Of a stretch of DNA of 64,000 nt, positions 11,175-22,101 are shown piece after piece. The DNA is from Grifola frondosa (taxonomy: Eukaryota; Basidiomycota; Agaricomycetes; Polyporales; Grifolaceae). Every line of letters starts with the position of its first letter. Position 1 is the first letter of the stretch. The notes below the pieces were generated by a model that saw only the letters and a program-made list of their open reading frames with translations, searched no databases and was not told where the DNA came from. Location of the stretch: positions 1,116,001-1,180,000 of the forward strand of contig LUGG01000014.1 of the NCBI GenBank assembly GCA_001683735.1, read 5' to 3'. The position numbers and the translations under genes were made by a program.

Positions 11175-12363
11175 ATGGCTGTTGCTCCTCTGAAGACTCA
11201 CCGTCGTATTGACGTTCATCACCACTTTTTCCCATTTGGCCTTCCGCCGGATGAAGTGGCCAGGATCGGCTGGCAGCTGCCTGCAGATCACGCTCCATGG
11301 GCTCCTGAGATCAGCCTGAAAGCTATGGACATGCTCGGGATCACCACCGCTGTCCTTTCCTTGCCGGAGTGTGTTCCCGCCGAGAAGGCAAGGGAGATCA
11401 ACATACATTCGTCAAGCATCCGCGATAAATTCGCGGGCGGATTTGAATTCTTTGCTACCATGCCTACGCTCAGCGATACTAAGGGTGAGGCTGATATTTT
11501 CCTGGACAACAACGAATACTCATATTAATAACCTGCAGCCGTCTTGGGAGAAATTGCCTATGCGCTGGACACCTTGCACGCCATCGGTGTTGCGCTGCCA
11601 TCCTCATTCGGCCATGGCACTGACGCCAGTAAGTATCGTCTTTCATTAATTGTCGCACAAATTGGTCTGCAACATTTGGTGCCCAGAATATATCGGCCAT
11701 GATGTATGTGACCCGATGTGGGAGGAGCTCGACAGGCGGGGAGCGATCGTCTTCCTGCACGGCGGACAGCCCCCTCACGACGCCATACCCTCATGCTCTC
11801 CTCGGACTTCCAATCACAGAGGTGAGAATCTGCAAATCTCCCATATAGCACTGGAAATGTCTTACCGTCCACTAGGTCCCCAACGAGACCTATAAGGCCG
11901 CTGCCCACCTCGTTGTGACGGGCAAGAAGCGGCGCACCCCAACGTGAAGATCATCCTCTCCCACCTCGGGGGGAGCACGCCCTTCCTCGCGCCGCGCGTC
12001 GCGGTGCTGTCGAATTATATGGGGTGCCCCCCAGCCGCGACGAGATCCTGCAGGACTTCAAGAGCTTCTATTACGAGACGGCGCTCAGCGGGTATGAGAC
12101 CACGCTCACCGCCATACAGAGCTTCGTGGAGCCCGACCACCTGCTGTTCGGCTCGGATTTCCCAGGTGCGCGTGTGCATGGCTTCGTACGCGCCACACAA
12201 GGCTCATAAATGTGGCTTGTGTTTACCTGCAGCCGTCACCACTGAAATGGCGGGGTGGTATGCCAAGAATGTGGAGGAGTTCTATGCAGGCGATCAAATG
12301 CATCTGGAGGCGTTGATGTCAAAAAATGCACTGAGGCTCATGCCGAGCCTTAAGGCTTATTGA
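11175..12363 (+). CDS. Amidohydrolase_2 family protein, tandem copy 2, frame broken
   Basis: Paralog of the gene just upstream. The start at 11175 gives MAVAPLKTHRRIDVHHHFFP with the HxH metal motif, then PWAPEISLKAMDMLGITTAV, AIVFLHGGQ (His), VKIILSHLGGSTPFLAPR (His) and HLLFGSDFP (Asp). The end is NALRLMPSLKAY. Exon borders correspond to those of copy 1. Unlike copy 1, its frame shifts three times: near 11770 (C run after HGGQPP), near 11932 and near 12030 (C run after NYMGC). Each would be cured by one base. Either the assembly dropped bases in GC-rich runs or this copy is decaying. The conserved metal ligands are all present across the frames. Confidence 0.85.
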
Positions 12364-12648
12364 TGGAAACATTTATTCTTTCCTGTGATAGCATTTCTTC
12401 ACGTTGTACTTAAATATAACCTTAGAAGGCCCTTTATCAATCATCCTCTCTAGATGAAATTGTGTGTCATATTATGTATGTCCATTCTAGTCACGAAAAC
12501 GTAATGTAGACCGATCATGCGTGAACAACATTACATCATTATGGCAGAGAACGTAAGGTAGGGTATCCGCCCAACGCATGAGGACATGAGAAGTCTTGTA
12601 GAATAATCCAACGCAGAACGAACAAATCATGCGCGGGGTGCGTGCAGA

Positions 12649-14685
12649 CTATGAGCTTGGCTGAGGCTGTTGCAACCAGCGCAGGATCTCGCGGTGTCCC
12701 GGAGAGGATGAGAGCAAGGCCTGTCCGTGCCGACCGTGCGGGTCGAACCATAGACCTTTGCGCACACCGTGCGAGGTTAGATATTGTTTAACGCGCTGCA
12801 TAGACGAGATGTTAGTCATTGTGCGTTCCGCAGTCCAGAGTGACACCTACATAAGCATCTATGATGGCATCTTTGCCACCCAAGAAGAACATGGCCCGCG
12901 TAGGATCGCGTGCATCGGGTATCTCTTCATACCAGAGTGAATTAGAAGACCAGTCGAAATGCCGCTGCAAGAAGTTCGCAACGCCGAGCTCGGTGCCTAC
13001 AAAGTATTTGATCAGGAGCTCGAAGCCCTGTCAAGGTGTGTCAGCGCATATACCGAGTGAGAGCGCAGACGCGGACATACTGTTGAACATGGCCTATAAA
13101 TAAAATTGTAGCAAAGATCTGGGGTCGTCTGATTAACGAGTGATGTAAGGGAACTAATGGAAGGACTCACCGCCCTCCCAAGAACAGAACGTTACGGGAT
13201 CAACGAAGCACGAGCGCGTTATCATGGCCGGGTAATGCTTCAGCATCCACGCATGGCTGAACGATCCACTAGACAACGGCTATCAGCGTAGGCGCCACGC
13301 GCGACAACATGATCGCTCACTTCGAGTGACTTAACATAGTCACACCGCGCGGTATCTGCTTCTCCAAAGTATTCTTGAGATGATCTTCGGGGCGCTTGAG
13401 TTCCGTCAAGTCTCCGTCCCACTCAGTCCAGCCCAGCTCCACCAATAGCCCAGCAAGACATTCTGTCATCTCGCGCCTATCCATGGGCTTGAGGAAACGC
13501 GGGTGAAAAATTTCTTGGCTGACGTGTGGCAGAAGCGGGACAAGAACAGGATGATTAGGCAGTTTGCAGAGGATGTGCTGAATGAAGCGCCTGTACTGGG
13601 TCAGCCCGAGGCCGAGGCCGTGCATGAAGACGATAGGTCGTGGGCCAGTGAGGGGATCCCATGTGGATGGCACGCGGAGAATGTATCTAAGTATGAGTGA
13701 GCCTTGCAAGAAGCACAAGAAGAGTGGTGTGAGAGGTCTCGGCACTTACTCGAGACCTTTGTAGGTCCTAATTTCTGCGCCCCACGCGCTCTCAAACCTT
13801 CTGCGCAGTACGAAGTTGCTGAACGTAACTGCAGCATACCACACGAATGGTCTCCATGAGACGATTACGGGATCCAAGGTCAACAAGAGAGGACGAGCAG
13901 CAGGATTGGAGCCCTCAGGGATGGTCGAGCCTGCTCGATATTCGAGCATCTGGATGACTTCCTGAAGGACTTTCCGATGGCCGTGAGGGAGCTTCTCTAG
14001 CGATGTGAAGGGCGCGTTAAAAATTGACCAGTAGAGCCAAGCGTGGACCTCTTGTCTGCGAATGGACGACCAAGGAGCCTTGTTGAACCTACACAACATA
14101 GATTTGAATAAATTGCGCGGTTCGATGCTCAAGCAATCGTACCATGTTCTGAGATAGTTCCGGAAGTCAACTGCTCGCGAGTCGTTGTATTCAAGAACGG
14201 TGATGGCTTCAGCGGGGCTTCCTGGTCTGTCCACATCCAGCGATTCTTCGTCATATCCTTCCTCCGGTAAAGAAGCGAGGCCTGCATGCAAGACACGTTG
14301 GAAAGCTGATTGTAGTTCGAGAAGGTTCCCCGGTGGATTAGGACACGGTCCAGAGATATATTTGGTGAGGTGATAATGATATATGCTGAAGAACACCTGG
14401 CAGCACAGCATGCAGGTCAGCGATAAAATGGGCGATCGAGACGCGGTCACTGGGTCTGACCTCACAGAGCGCAGCGACGAACAATGCCTGACCTCGCCAC
14501 GCAAATGTCCAGATGCGACCTGATCGCAGCGCATGGATCACAAAGGCCCAAGAGAGAGGTACAATCGACCAGAGAGGAAGAACGGCTACGAGAAAGACGA
14601 TGTAGAAAGTTACGTCGCGTCTTGGATGAATGTGAGGTTTCTCGGCCAAGTCTGCAAGCGGTTTCTGCTGCAGCTTCGCGTCCAT
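12649..14685 (-). CDS. Membrane-anchored alpha/beta-hydrolase
   Basis: Alpha/beta-hydrolase-fold protein of about 500 residues. The start at 14685 (MDAKLQQKP) leads into one or two N-terminal membrane segments (TFYIVFLVAVLPLWSIVPLS; TFAWRGQALFVAALCEV). A linker follows with SIFNAPFTSLEKLPHGHRKV and NFVLRRRFESAWGAEIRTYK. The hydrolase core shows the oxyanion-type stretch PRPIVFMHGLGLGLTQYRRF. The nucleophile elbow TMLSHSNGSFSHAWM is split by an intron at about 13266-13347. The acid is probably in FFLGGKDAIIDA and the His in DPHGRHGQALL near the end. The elbow is S-H-S-N-G instead of the usual GxSxG. The likely site is the endomembrane system. The substrate is unknown; a lipid ester or amide is a guess. 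Convergent with amidohydrolase 2. Confidence 0.85.
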
Positions 14686-15190
14686 GTCGTGTCGATGGTG
14701 TAGGAGTCGTTAAAAGAGAGGATGAGCCGATGTGGACAGAGACCACAGGCTCTCTAGAGATGTGAACGTCGGCTTAAGAGGCAGCAAGCTGAGCCAGCTG
14801 AGCCAGAATGCTGTCACTCGATCAACCGATTCACACCGATGCTTGTGCGCCAATCTCCCTACATCCTCGGCTTTTGAGTGGGACTGTGGGCTTACACACT
14901 GTTAAAAAAAAACTCATGACTGCTTTTGGTACGACCGGCCACGAGATGCATTTCTAAAGCACAGACCCCGCTCGATGTCGCCGAAGACGGCGAGCGAGAA
15001 AGCCACGGCGACGACGGACTGTGCCACGAGATGCGCGAGATGCGTCGTAGCCATGTGGCAAACGTCGGCGGCAAGATGACGATGAAGTCACGCGCATAAC
15101 TCCCTGTTTCGGCCGACATTTCTCTTTTTAAACTCTTGCCTACCTTTCTCCTCGACCACCATTCCTAGTCTTGTTCGTGGTGTAGCAAAC
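14686..15190. other. Divergent promoter region alpha/beta-hydrolase / IDH1
   Basis: About 500 bases between two start codons on opposite strands. A CCAAT pentamer lies at 14850-14854. No gene is seen; a short minus frame at 14892-15119 looks like chance. Confidence 0.5.
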
Positions 15191-16811
15191 ATGCTGCGCA
15201 ACGCCATCTCTTCTGCCGTTCGTCCGGCCTTCCAATCTGTACGTTACTTCCACATGTCGGACAGCGTATTTTCCAACTTATTTCCGTCAGAGATCCGCCA
15301 CCACCCTCTGCTGGCTTTCCCAAAGTCACCCAAAGAGTACGTCCACATTTAGCTTCTCTGTTGTATGCACTAATCTGCCTGGACTTCTAGCTACCGACAA
15401 AGTATGGTGGTGTCTACACGGTGCGTATAATAATTGGCGCCTTTACGTTCTGTTCATCCTAAGCCACGCGCTGTAGGTCACTCTGATTCCGGGAGACGGT
15501 ATCGGCCACGAGATCACCGAATCCGTGAAAGACATTTTTGAGCATGTCAATGCTCCCATTGAATGGGAGCAGTACAATGTGTCCGGCATGTCCTCGAGGG
15601 CGAGGACCTCTTCAAGCAGGCTATGGAGAGTTTGCGACGCAACCGGGTCGGTCTTAAGGGTAAGAGTTCATTCATCTGTCTCGGCCGAATAATAGATATC
15701 ATACCTTTTTGTCAGGTATCCTCTTCACTCCCATCTCACAGTCGGGTCACATTTCATGGAATGTCGCCATGCGCCAGCAACTTGATATCTATGCATCTGT
15801 TGTCCTCTGCAAGTCCCTTCCTGGGTTCTCCACTCGCCACAGCAATGTCGACTTCGCCATCATCCGTGAGAACACGGAAGGTGAGTACTCAGGCCTCGAG
15901 CACCAGAGCTACCCCGGCGTTGTCGAGAGCTTGAAGGTCTCTACTCGCGCGAAGGCCGAGCGTATCTCGCGATTCGCCTTCGACTTCGCGTTGAAGAACA
16001 ACCGCAAGGTGTGCAGTTCCTTTCATTCCAGAAGCTAAAAACTCGGACCGATCGCATATGACGATGTTCAGAAAGTCACGTGTGTACACAAAGCGAACAT
16101 CATGAAGCTCGGTGATGGTCTCTTCCTCAACACCTTCCGCCGGGTTGCTGAGGAGTACAAGACCACTGGCATCGAGTTCAATGACATGATCGTCGACAAC
16201 ACGTATGTGCAGTTTTGCCCGATTGATCGCGCGCTGTATTCAGTCTCGAGGAATTTGCAGGTCCATGCAACTCGTCTCCCGCCCTACACAATTTGATGTC
16301 ATGGTGATGCCCAATTTGTATGGTGCCATTGTTTCTAATATCGGTGCCGCTCTTGTCGGTGGTCCCGGCATCGTCCCCGGTTGCAATGTCGGCCGAGTAC
16401 GTGTCACACGCTGTTAGTCTCCAATTGTCCGTATTGACTTTCAAGTTGTAGGACTATGCTCTCTTCGAACCTGGATGCCGTCATGTTGCTAGCGACATCA
16501 TGGGCACCAACCGTGCCAACCCCGCTGCGATGATTCTCAGCGCCACCATGATGCTCAGGCACCTTGGGTATGCCTATTGCTAGTTCGTATTCAAACGCTA
16601 TGATTTTAATCCAGCCTTATGTAGACTTGATCACCTTGCGAACAACATCGCCAGCGCGACCTTCAACGTGATCAATGCCGGCCAGGTCCGCACTGCCGAC
16701 ATGGGCGGTAAGTTCACTTCCGCAATAAGTCAACTTTCGCTGATGTTCTACTATGTAGGCGCTGCCACCACTTCCGAATTCACTACTGCTGTCATCAAAA
16801 ACCTGGAGTAG
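15191..16811 (+). CDS. IDH1: NAD-dependent isocitrate dehydrogenase subunit 1 (regulatory type), mitochondrial
   Basis: Subunit of the octameric TCA-cycle enzyme that oxidises isocitrate to 2-oxoglutarate. The start at 15191 gives a presequence ([16 protein letters not shown]). Then come [105 protein letters not shown] and [15 protein letters not shown]. Many short introns are visible. Single-base losses are apparent near 15303 (presequence) and 15590 (before [13 protein letters not shown]). The sequence matches yeast Idh1 (regulatory) better than Idh2: it has [18 protein letters not shown] where the catalytic subunit has a [17 protein letters not shown] segment. Its partner subunit lies about 40 kb away at 56.6-58.4 kb. 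Confidence 0.94.
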
Positions 16812-17000
16812 GTGCTCTTCTTGCGGTAGCTGAAGATGGAAAGGACGATTCAGGAACATACCCTGAATCATTAGACTGTGTTGGTCTAATACGTAGAGAT
16901 ATTTTACACCACAACCTAGCGTACCGTAGCCGCCTGCGATACCTATTAAGCTCTAGAGTGTGCACAGCAAGGTTACGATCGCAAGTGCCGTAAAGTTAAA

Positions 17001-18600
17001 TCATGGCAAGTCATATGAATCAAAATCAATGCTGTCGAATAGCGGATCTTCCTCTAACGCAGCATCGTACTCGTCTAGGGATGTTCTTCGCGATTTCTTT
17101 GAGGGCGGGCCCTCCTGCTGAGGCCTATCCGTCTTATCGTCTGCATCTCGGCCTTGTTCAGGTGCAGGTTCGACTTTCACAATGTCCTCGGATCCACGCA
17201 CGGGCTCATCCTCCGCAGTCTCCTCGCTCTTCACACCTGCCTTCCGGAGCGCGAGGATCCTAGAACAATGTACCTCTCCTCTCTTTCCCCAACCCTCCAC
17301 ACTTGGCCGGAAGTCAGCATACAAGGCGAACCCCCTAGAATTGAGTTCTGCAGGAGGATAGCTCGCAGCGAGAAGACGGAGCGCGCCAAGAATGTGTGGC
17401 GTTGTCTGCCTGAGGGCACGCGTGATATACGAGAACGCCGGTGTGGGTGGGACTGGTGCGCCCGCGGACAGCGCACGCCAGTGCGAGGATGCGGTTTGGT
17501 AAAGGGGTCTGGACGAGAAGCAGGACGTGAGCCCGTACGCCAAGTGGGAAAGGTCACTCTAAAATTAAGTTGCGGTTACGTACATCCTGAAAAGAGCGGG
17601 GTCGGAGTTTGCGATGGAGGCAATGCCGTCATAAGCGTCAAGGACGCGTAAATGAATTCCTCTAATGTGGTTAGTACTAACCTTCGACCCATGAGTTCAA
17701 CGTATGGTTGGGCGCCGTGGCGACTGGCCTCCATGCCCTTGTTCTTTCCCTCTTCGAAGATCCCTAGCGAAACGCCCTTGGTTATAGCATTCATCTCCGT
17801 ATATACCGATGCTGCGAAAGTGAAAAATGAACATCCAGTGCATATGCACAGCATGCGACACAGCCCGCATGCTGTCTAGAGTTCGAGCAGACACACCAAC
17901 ACTGAGTGCCTCTTCCCTTTGGAAGCCCAGTCGTTCAGCGACAACGAAAGCCCACGCCGTCATGATTGGTGCGCGGTTTATGACCGTGTGTTTCGTCTTG
18001 ATCGCCTGGCAGACCGCACACAGCCAACATAGCTTCTATCAGAGACCTAGTAGAGCACTGGAGCCCGCAGGGTATGAGAGAAACGGTGGAGTCTCTCTCG
18101 TGCACTGAGGACTGGCGTTAGTTTACGCACCTCTTCGTCGAGCACTTCATTAAATTCCAGGCTGCCGTATGACTCGCCCTCGTCTGCTGGTCTGTCGGGT
18201 AAGAACCCGTTTAGATCGTCGTCTCTTTTGCCCCTCTTTTTGGCGCGAGTCTGCGAGACACACGGTGAAGGTCAGTCCCGATCGTTCAGTACCTTGGATC
18301 CGATTGCATCTACTTACTTCAGTTTGGGAAGTGCTTGGGCCAGCAGCGTTTGGCGTGTCTTTCAAGTTGGTGCTGCTTGCACTACTCCGAGGAGATGACC
18401 CCTTGTATCCTGCTTTCCTGATGGCGGTTAATACGAGTTTCCTGAGCTCTTTGTCGTCCACGCCAGCTGCACTTAGTTTTACAACGGTCAATTGCCCTAA
18501 CGACTCAGGGGTATTATAGGTCTTGTATCTGAAAAGATGGATTCATAAAACAACATGAGTAACACAACATTGTGACTGACATCCTCGATGCAACGGTCAT
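17001..18600 (-). CDS. Conserved fungal protein of unknown function, nuclear-type tail
   Basis: I do not recognise a characterised family. A start at 18600 (MTVASR, intron, YKTYNTPESLGQLTVVKLSA) leads to a Ser-rich stretch and then a conserved-looking core. The core has TAWAFVVAERLGFQREEALS, ASVYTEMNAITKGVSLGIFE and GAQPYVELMGRR, followed by FSYITRALRQTTPHILGALR and GFALYADFRPSVEGWGKRGE. The C-terminus is acidic and charged with KKSRR, suggesting nuclear localisation, and ends ...DSIDFDSYDLP. My impression is that related sequences occur across basidiomycetes, but I cannot verify this. Several introns; exon borders between 17550 and 18150 are uncertain. Divergent from AP-1 sigma. Confidence 0.7.
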
Positions 18601-18921
18601 GGCTTTGGATGCCGGTACACCATTACTCGTGAGTACCTTGAGGAAAACAGGCAGAGGAATTTTGGCTGTCGATAGGTCAGCCATTCCATATACCGAGAGG
18701 CACGTTACGTTATGGACTGCAAATTAGAAAGTCAGACGTCGAGATGGTATGTCGGTGAATGAGATAACTCGCAGTATGCGGCGCAAGAACTCCGTCCCGA
18801 AGTGCTGGACGCGTCCAATCTGTGTACACGTATTTGGAAATTTACGAGAAAGGCAATCAACGCTCGCCCGCTGTGCGATCATTGTGACGGTGTCGGCACC
18901 GCCATTAACCTTCCTGCAACC
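18601..18921. other. Divergent promoter region unknown gene / APS1
   Basis: 320 bases between opposed start codons. A plus frame beginning at 18601 (MALDAGTPLLVSTLRK) is short and unsupported. Nothing else is seen. Confidence 0.45.
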
Positions 18922-19738
18922 ATGATCAACTACATTCTTCTCGTGTCGCGTCAAGGTATATTCTTTATCTAACCCTTGTGCTTGGCTTAGAAGGATTTGG
19001 TAGGCAAGGTCCGTCTCGCGAAGTGGTACATGACGATGCCACAGAAGGCGAAGGCTAAGATCGTCAAGGACGTCACACAGCTGGTACTCGCTCGTCGGAC
19101 GCGCATGTGTAACTTCTTGGAATACAAGGGTGCGTCTATATTCTATGTGCATGTCGTCTAATGCAAGACGTACGCGTATCACAGACACGAAGGTCGTCTA
19201 CCGACGCTATGCCTCATTATTCTTCGTCTCTGGCATCAGTTCCGGGGACAACGAGCTGATCACACTGGAGATCATTCACCGATACGTTGAAGTGCTTGAC
19301 CGGTACTTTGGAAATGTGCGTAAATACCGTTTGATACCCAATTCATTGTGTGACGTCTTGGTTGCAGGTGTGCGAGCTCGACTTGTGAGCATCGGTCATA
19401 CTTTGTGTACTTTGACGGTACAAAGAACTCACGATGTACTAAATGCTATGCAATCAGGATTTTCAACTTCCAGAAGGCTTACGCAGTGAGTGTGAGCTAT
19501 TCGGACCGTCCCACTTTACCTAATTCTGCCCAGATTCTCGACGAGCTCATCATTGCGGGAGAGCTACAAGAATCTTCAAAGAAATCCGTGCTTCGAGTGG
19601 TGTGTACCTCTCATGTATATAAGAAATATCTGCCCTAACTCTTGTTCAATGTAGGTAACACAATCAGACAGCATCGAAGAACAAGAGAATAGCGAAGATA
19701 CAATGGCACGGCTTGGTAGCCTGGGCTCCAGAACTTAG
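18922..19738 (+). CDS. APS1: AP-1 clathrin adaptor complex small (sigma) subunit
   Basis: Small chain of the AP-1 adaptor that sorts cargo into clathrin vesicles at the trans-Golgi and endosomes. The start at 18922 gives [11 protein letters not shown], joined over an intron (about 18956-19006) to [11 protein letters not shown]. Then come [57 protein letters not shown], the hydrophobic dileucine-pocket region [15 protein letters not shown], and [18 protein letters not shown]. The end at 19738 adds a short acidic tail, giving about 165 residues. Five introns. The frame is intact, which makes this a useful internal control for assembly quality. Confidence 0.96.
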
Positions 19739-19879
19739 ACGTTGAGGGTTTTGTCTAGCTGTACATATACTGTTATATATTGGATTCATGATCTGGAATC
19801 TGTGGGATGAAGTGCGTTGGTGACGCAAGATGATGACCGCTCTGAGTGTCCGGACATATGTAATTCAATCGTTTCACGA

Positions 19880-21867
19880 CTAAGAGACAGAGCTTGTCCC
19901 AGGAGGTGGAGGTTGAGATGCTGGCGGCTTGGGTTTTGGTTTCGGCCTGTTTAAGACGTGCCACCGTACAAGATCCAGCGTCGCGATTGAATCCTCTACC
20001 GAGCTGTGTCCCACCATAGCGCCGCCCGACTGAATAGTCTTACCCAGGATCTCTTTTGCGCTGAAAGATATTTCCGCTTTAGAGGAAAACGAGACGCCAG
20101 AGTGTTGGGATTAACTCACAGGGCTTTTAGAGCACGCCTGTAAGGCGGTCCCGCCGTATGCGGGAAGATGGCTGCTGTGTCGACGCACCGATGGTGTATC
20201 ATTCGCAATGTCTTCAGATCGTTCTCCAATGCGTGTCCAATAATGATGGTCTCGGAGTCAATGAAGTCGTCGAGAGATTTGCGGACAGAGGCAAGCGGTA
20301 AGATTGCATTCTCGTAAATCTCCGGTGTAATACCGGAGAAACGGGTGTTGAAGTCGCTGTATGCGCAGCGTGAGGCTCAAGTTGTCACTTGCCTTGGAAT
20401 GGAAGACGGACATCACCTCAACTCCGTTGTCCATTCGGACAAACTCGTCGTATATCTCTTTGCCTGTCGAGTCCACCACGGAGACGCGGGCGACACGAAA
20501 GCCACCTGTGGTATATATCATCTCGCAGTCGAGGGCAACAACATCCAGAGCGGTGTTAAAATGTGAAAAGGTGTCATCATCCTGCTTTGAAGTTCGAGGT
20601 CGCGTCGACGTAAAGGGATGCCTGCGATGCAAGTCTTCGGGTTGTGACTCGTAGAAGACGTGGGGTCCCCGCTCACAGCCTTCATCATCTGTTGATCGCG
20701 AACAACAGGTGTATACGCGGCGTTTCTCTCCTATATGCGGCGCGCATAATGTGATTGTGTTCGGGATAGTATCTGCTAGAGTAATAAAACATACCATTTG
20801 TTTTAGTGGAGAAGGGCTTTCCCCAGTGATATACGCATTCATCCGCCTCTTCACGCCGTTTTACCTTGAACGGTTGGTTGCATCGATCGCATGTCTTAAT
20901 GGAACCTTCGTCGCTGGGCTGATCACCGCCAGGGCCAGGTGGATTTCGACAACATATCCCCAACGTTTCATATCGTCTACGGACAGAATGTAAGGTTCTA
21001 AATGAGATGACGTCAGGCGTAAGGACTCCATCTTGGTGCGGAGCTCTTCGCGTGCAGCGACATCATCCTCGGTCCCTACAGAGGGATGTGATGCTGAGTC
21101 TGGAAATGGACGTCGTTTGAGCGTGGCTATGGAAGAAATGACAGCCTATCACGATTCTATCAGAATGACTTCAATTGGATAATTCGTAGTGCCATACATG
21201 GCGGTAAGTAAGCTTTGTAGATTTCTTGTATACTTCCTCTTCTTGCCTGAGGGCATGTTCTCCTGCAAGGGAGGGATTTGTGGGTAAAATTTTCTCATAT
21301 AGGACAACGAAGTGATCGTATAATGACTTGAGCATTGCCTTGCAAACGACATGTAAGAGAGATGGCTGACGCTTTGATAAATGGAATAAATTACCTGTCG
21401 GACGGGCAAAGGAACTCGCGACTGAGCGGGGCTTATACGGAGTACGGGGACACCATTCTCAATCGTAAGTGAGCTAGAATACCGCCAACGTACGCCACGA
21501 AATAATTACTCACGGATAGCTGAGGGGCAGTTGAGATTGCTCCGGGTCTTTGCACAGGACCGGTCCTCTGCAGCTTTCGAGGGGGCTCCACAACAACCGT
21601 GCCATTACTGGTCCCAGCGCGTAACGGAGAACTTATAGTACGTTTCGCAGGGATAGATGTGGACGATTTCGGACTCTGTTGAACTTTCGAGGTCGATGCG
21701 ACAAATGTGGAGGCGGGCTGCGGGGTTGCTTTGGGTGTATCAACTGGGATGTGAACAACAGGTGTTTGAGTGATGTCCGGACGATGGCTGTAGATGCAGT
21801 TGAGTCGCCTGCATTGTTGTTTGTCGGGACATGGAAGAGACTGGAAGAGGCCGAGAGTAGGGAACAT
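19880..21867 (-). CDS. REX3: RNA exonuclease 3-like DEDDh exonuclease
   Basis: 3'-5' RNA exonuclease of the Rex3/Rexo family, which matures small RNAs such as MRP RNA in yeast. The start at 21867 gives MFPTLGLFQSLPCPDKQQCR, with the CNYSH-like C/H element CRRLNCIYSH. A Pro/Ser-rich linker follows, and a zinc-binding CDRCNQPFKV segment near 20900. The DEDDh domain shows exo I DVVALDCEMIYTTGGF (D, E), exo II IIGHALENDLKTL (D) and exo III VGHSSVEDSIATLDLV (H, D). It ends at 19880 after PKPPASQPPPPGTSSVS. Introns are short and the domain order is as in the family. Exon borders around 21000-21450 are approximate. Convergent with APS1, divergent from LAG1. Confidence 0.9.
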
Positions 21868-22101
21868 TGGTTGAAGAGGAGAGACCGTACTCAACCTGCT
21901 CTCGTGCGCAGGCTCGATCGCGACTCTGAAACGCGGCGCGTGACGCTGCCGACGCTTGGCCGACGCGTTTGTTCGGACGGGCGCCAAAATGCTCAACAGA
22001 ATTCTTCGCTTGTGATTTCCATCATCTTGCCAGCTGAGCATTAGCTCGCCGAGCAGTACTATCATCATCGCTCTGCTCTGTTCCTCTCTCGACCTCTCAG
22101 C

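Noticed and set aside
18601..18725. Plus-strand frame MALDAGTPLLVSTLRK... as a gene upstream of APS1
   Set aside because: Too short, no conserved content, and it starts just beyond the chosen start of the minus-strand neighbour; probably promoter sequence.
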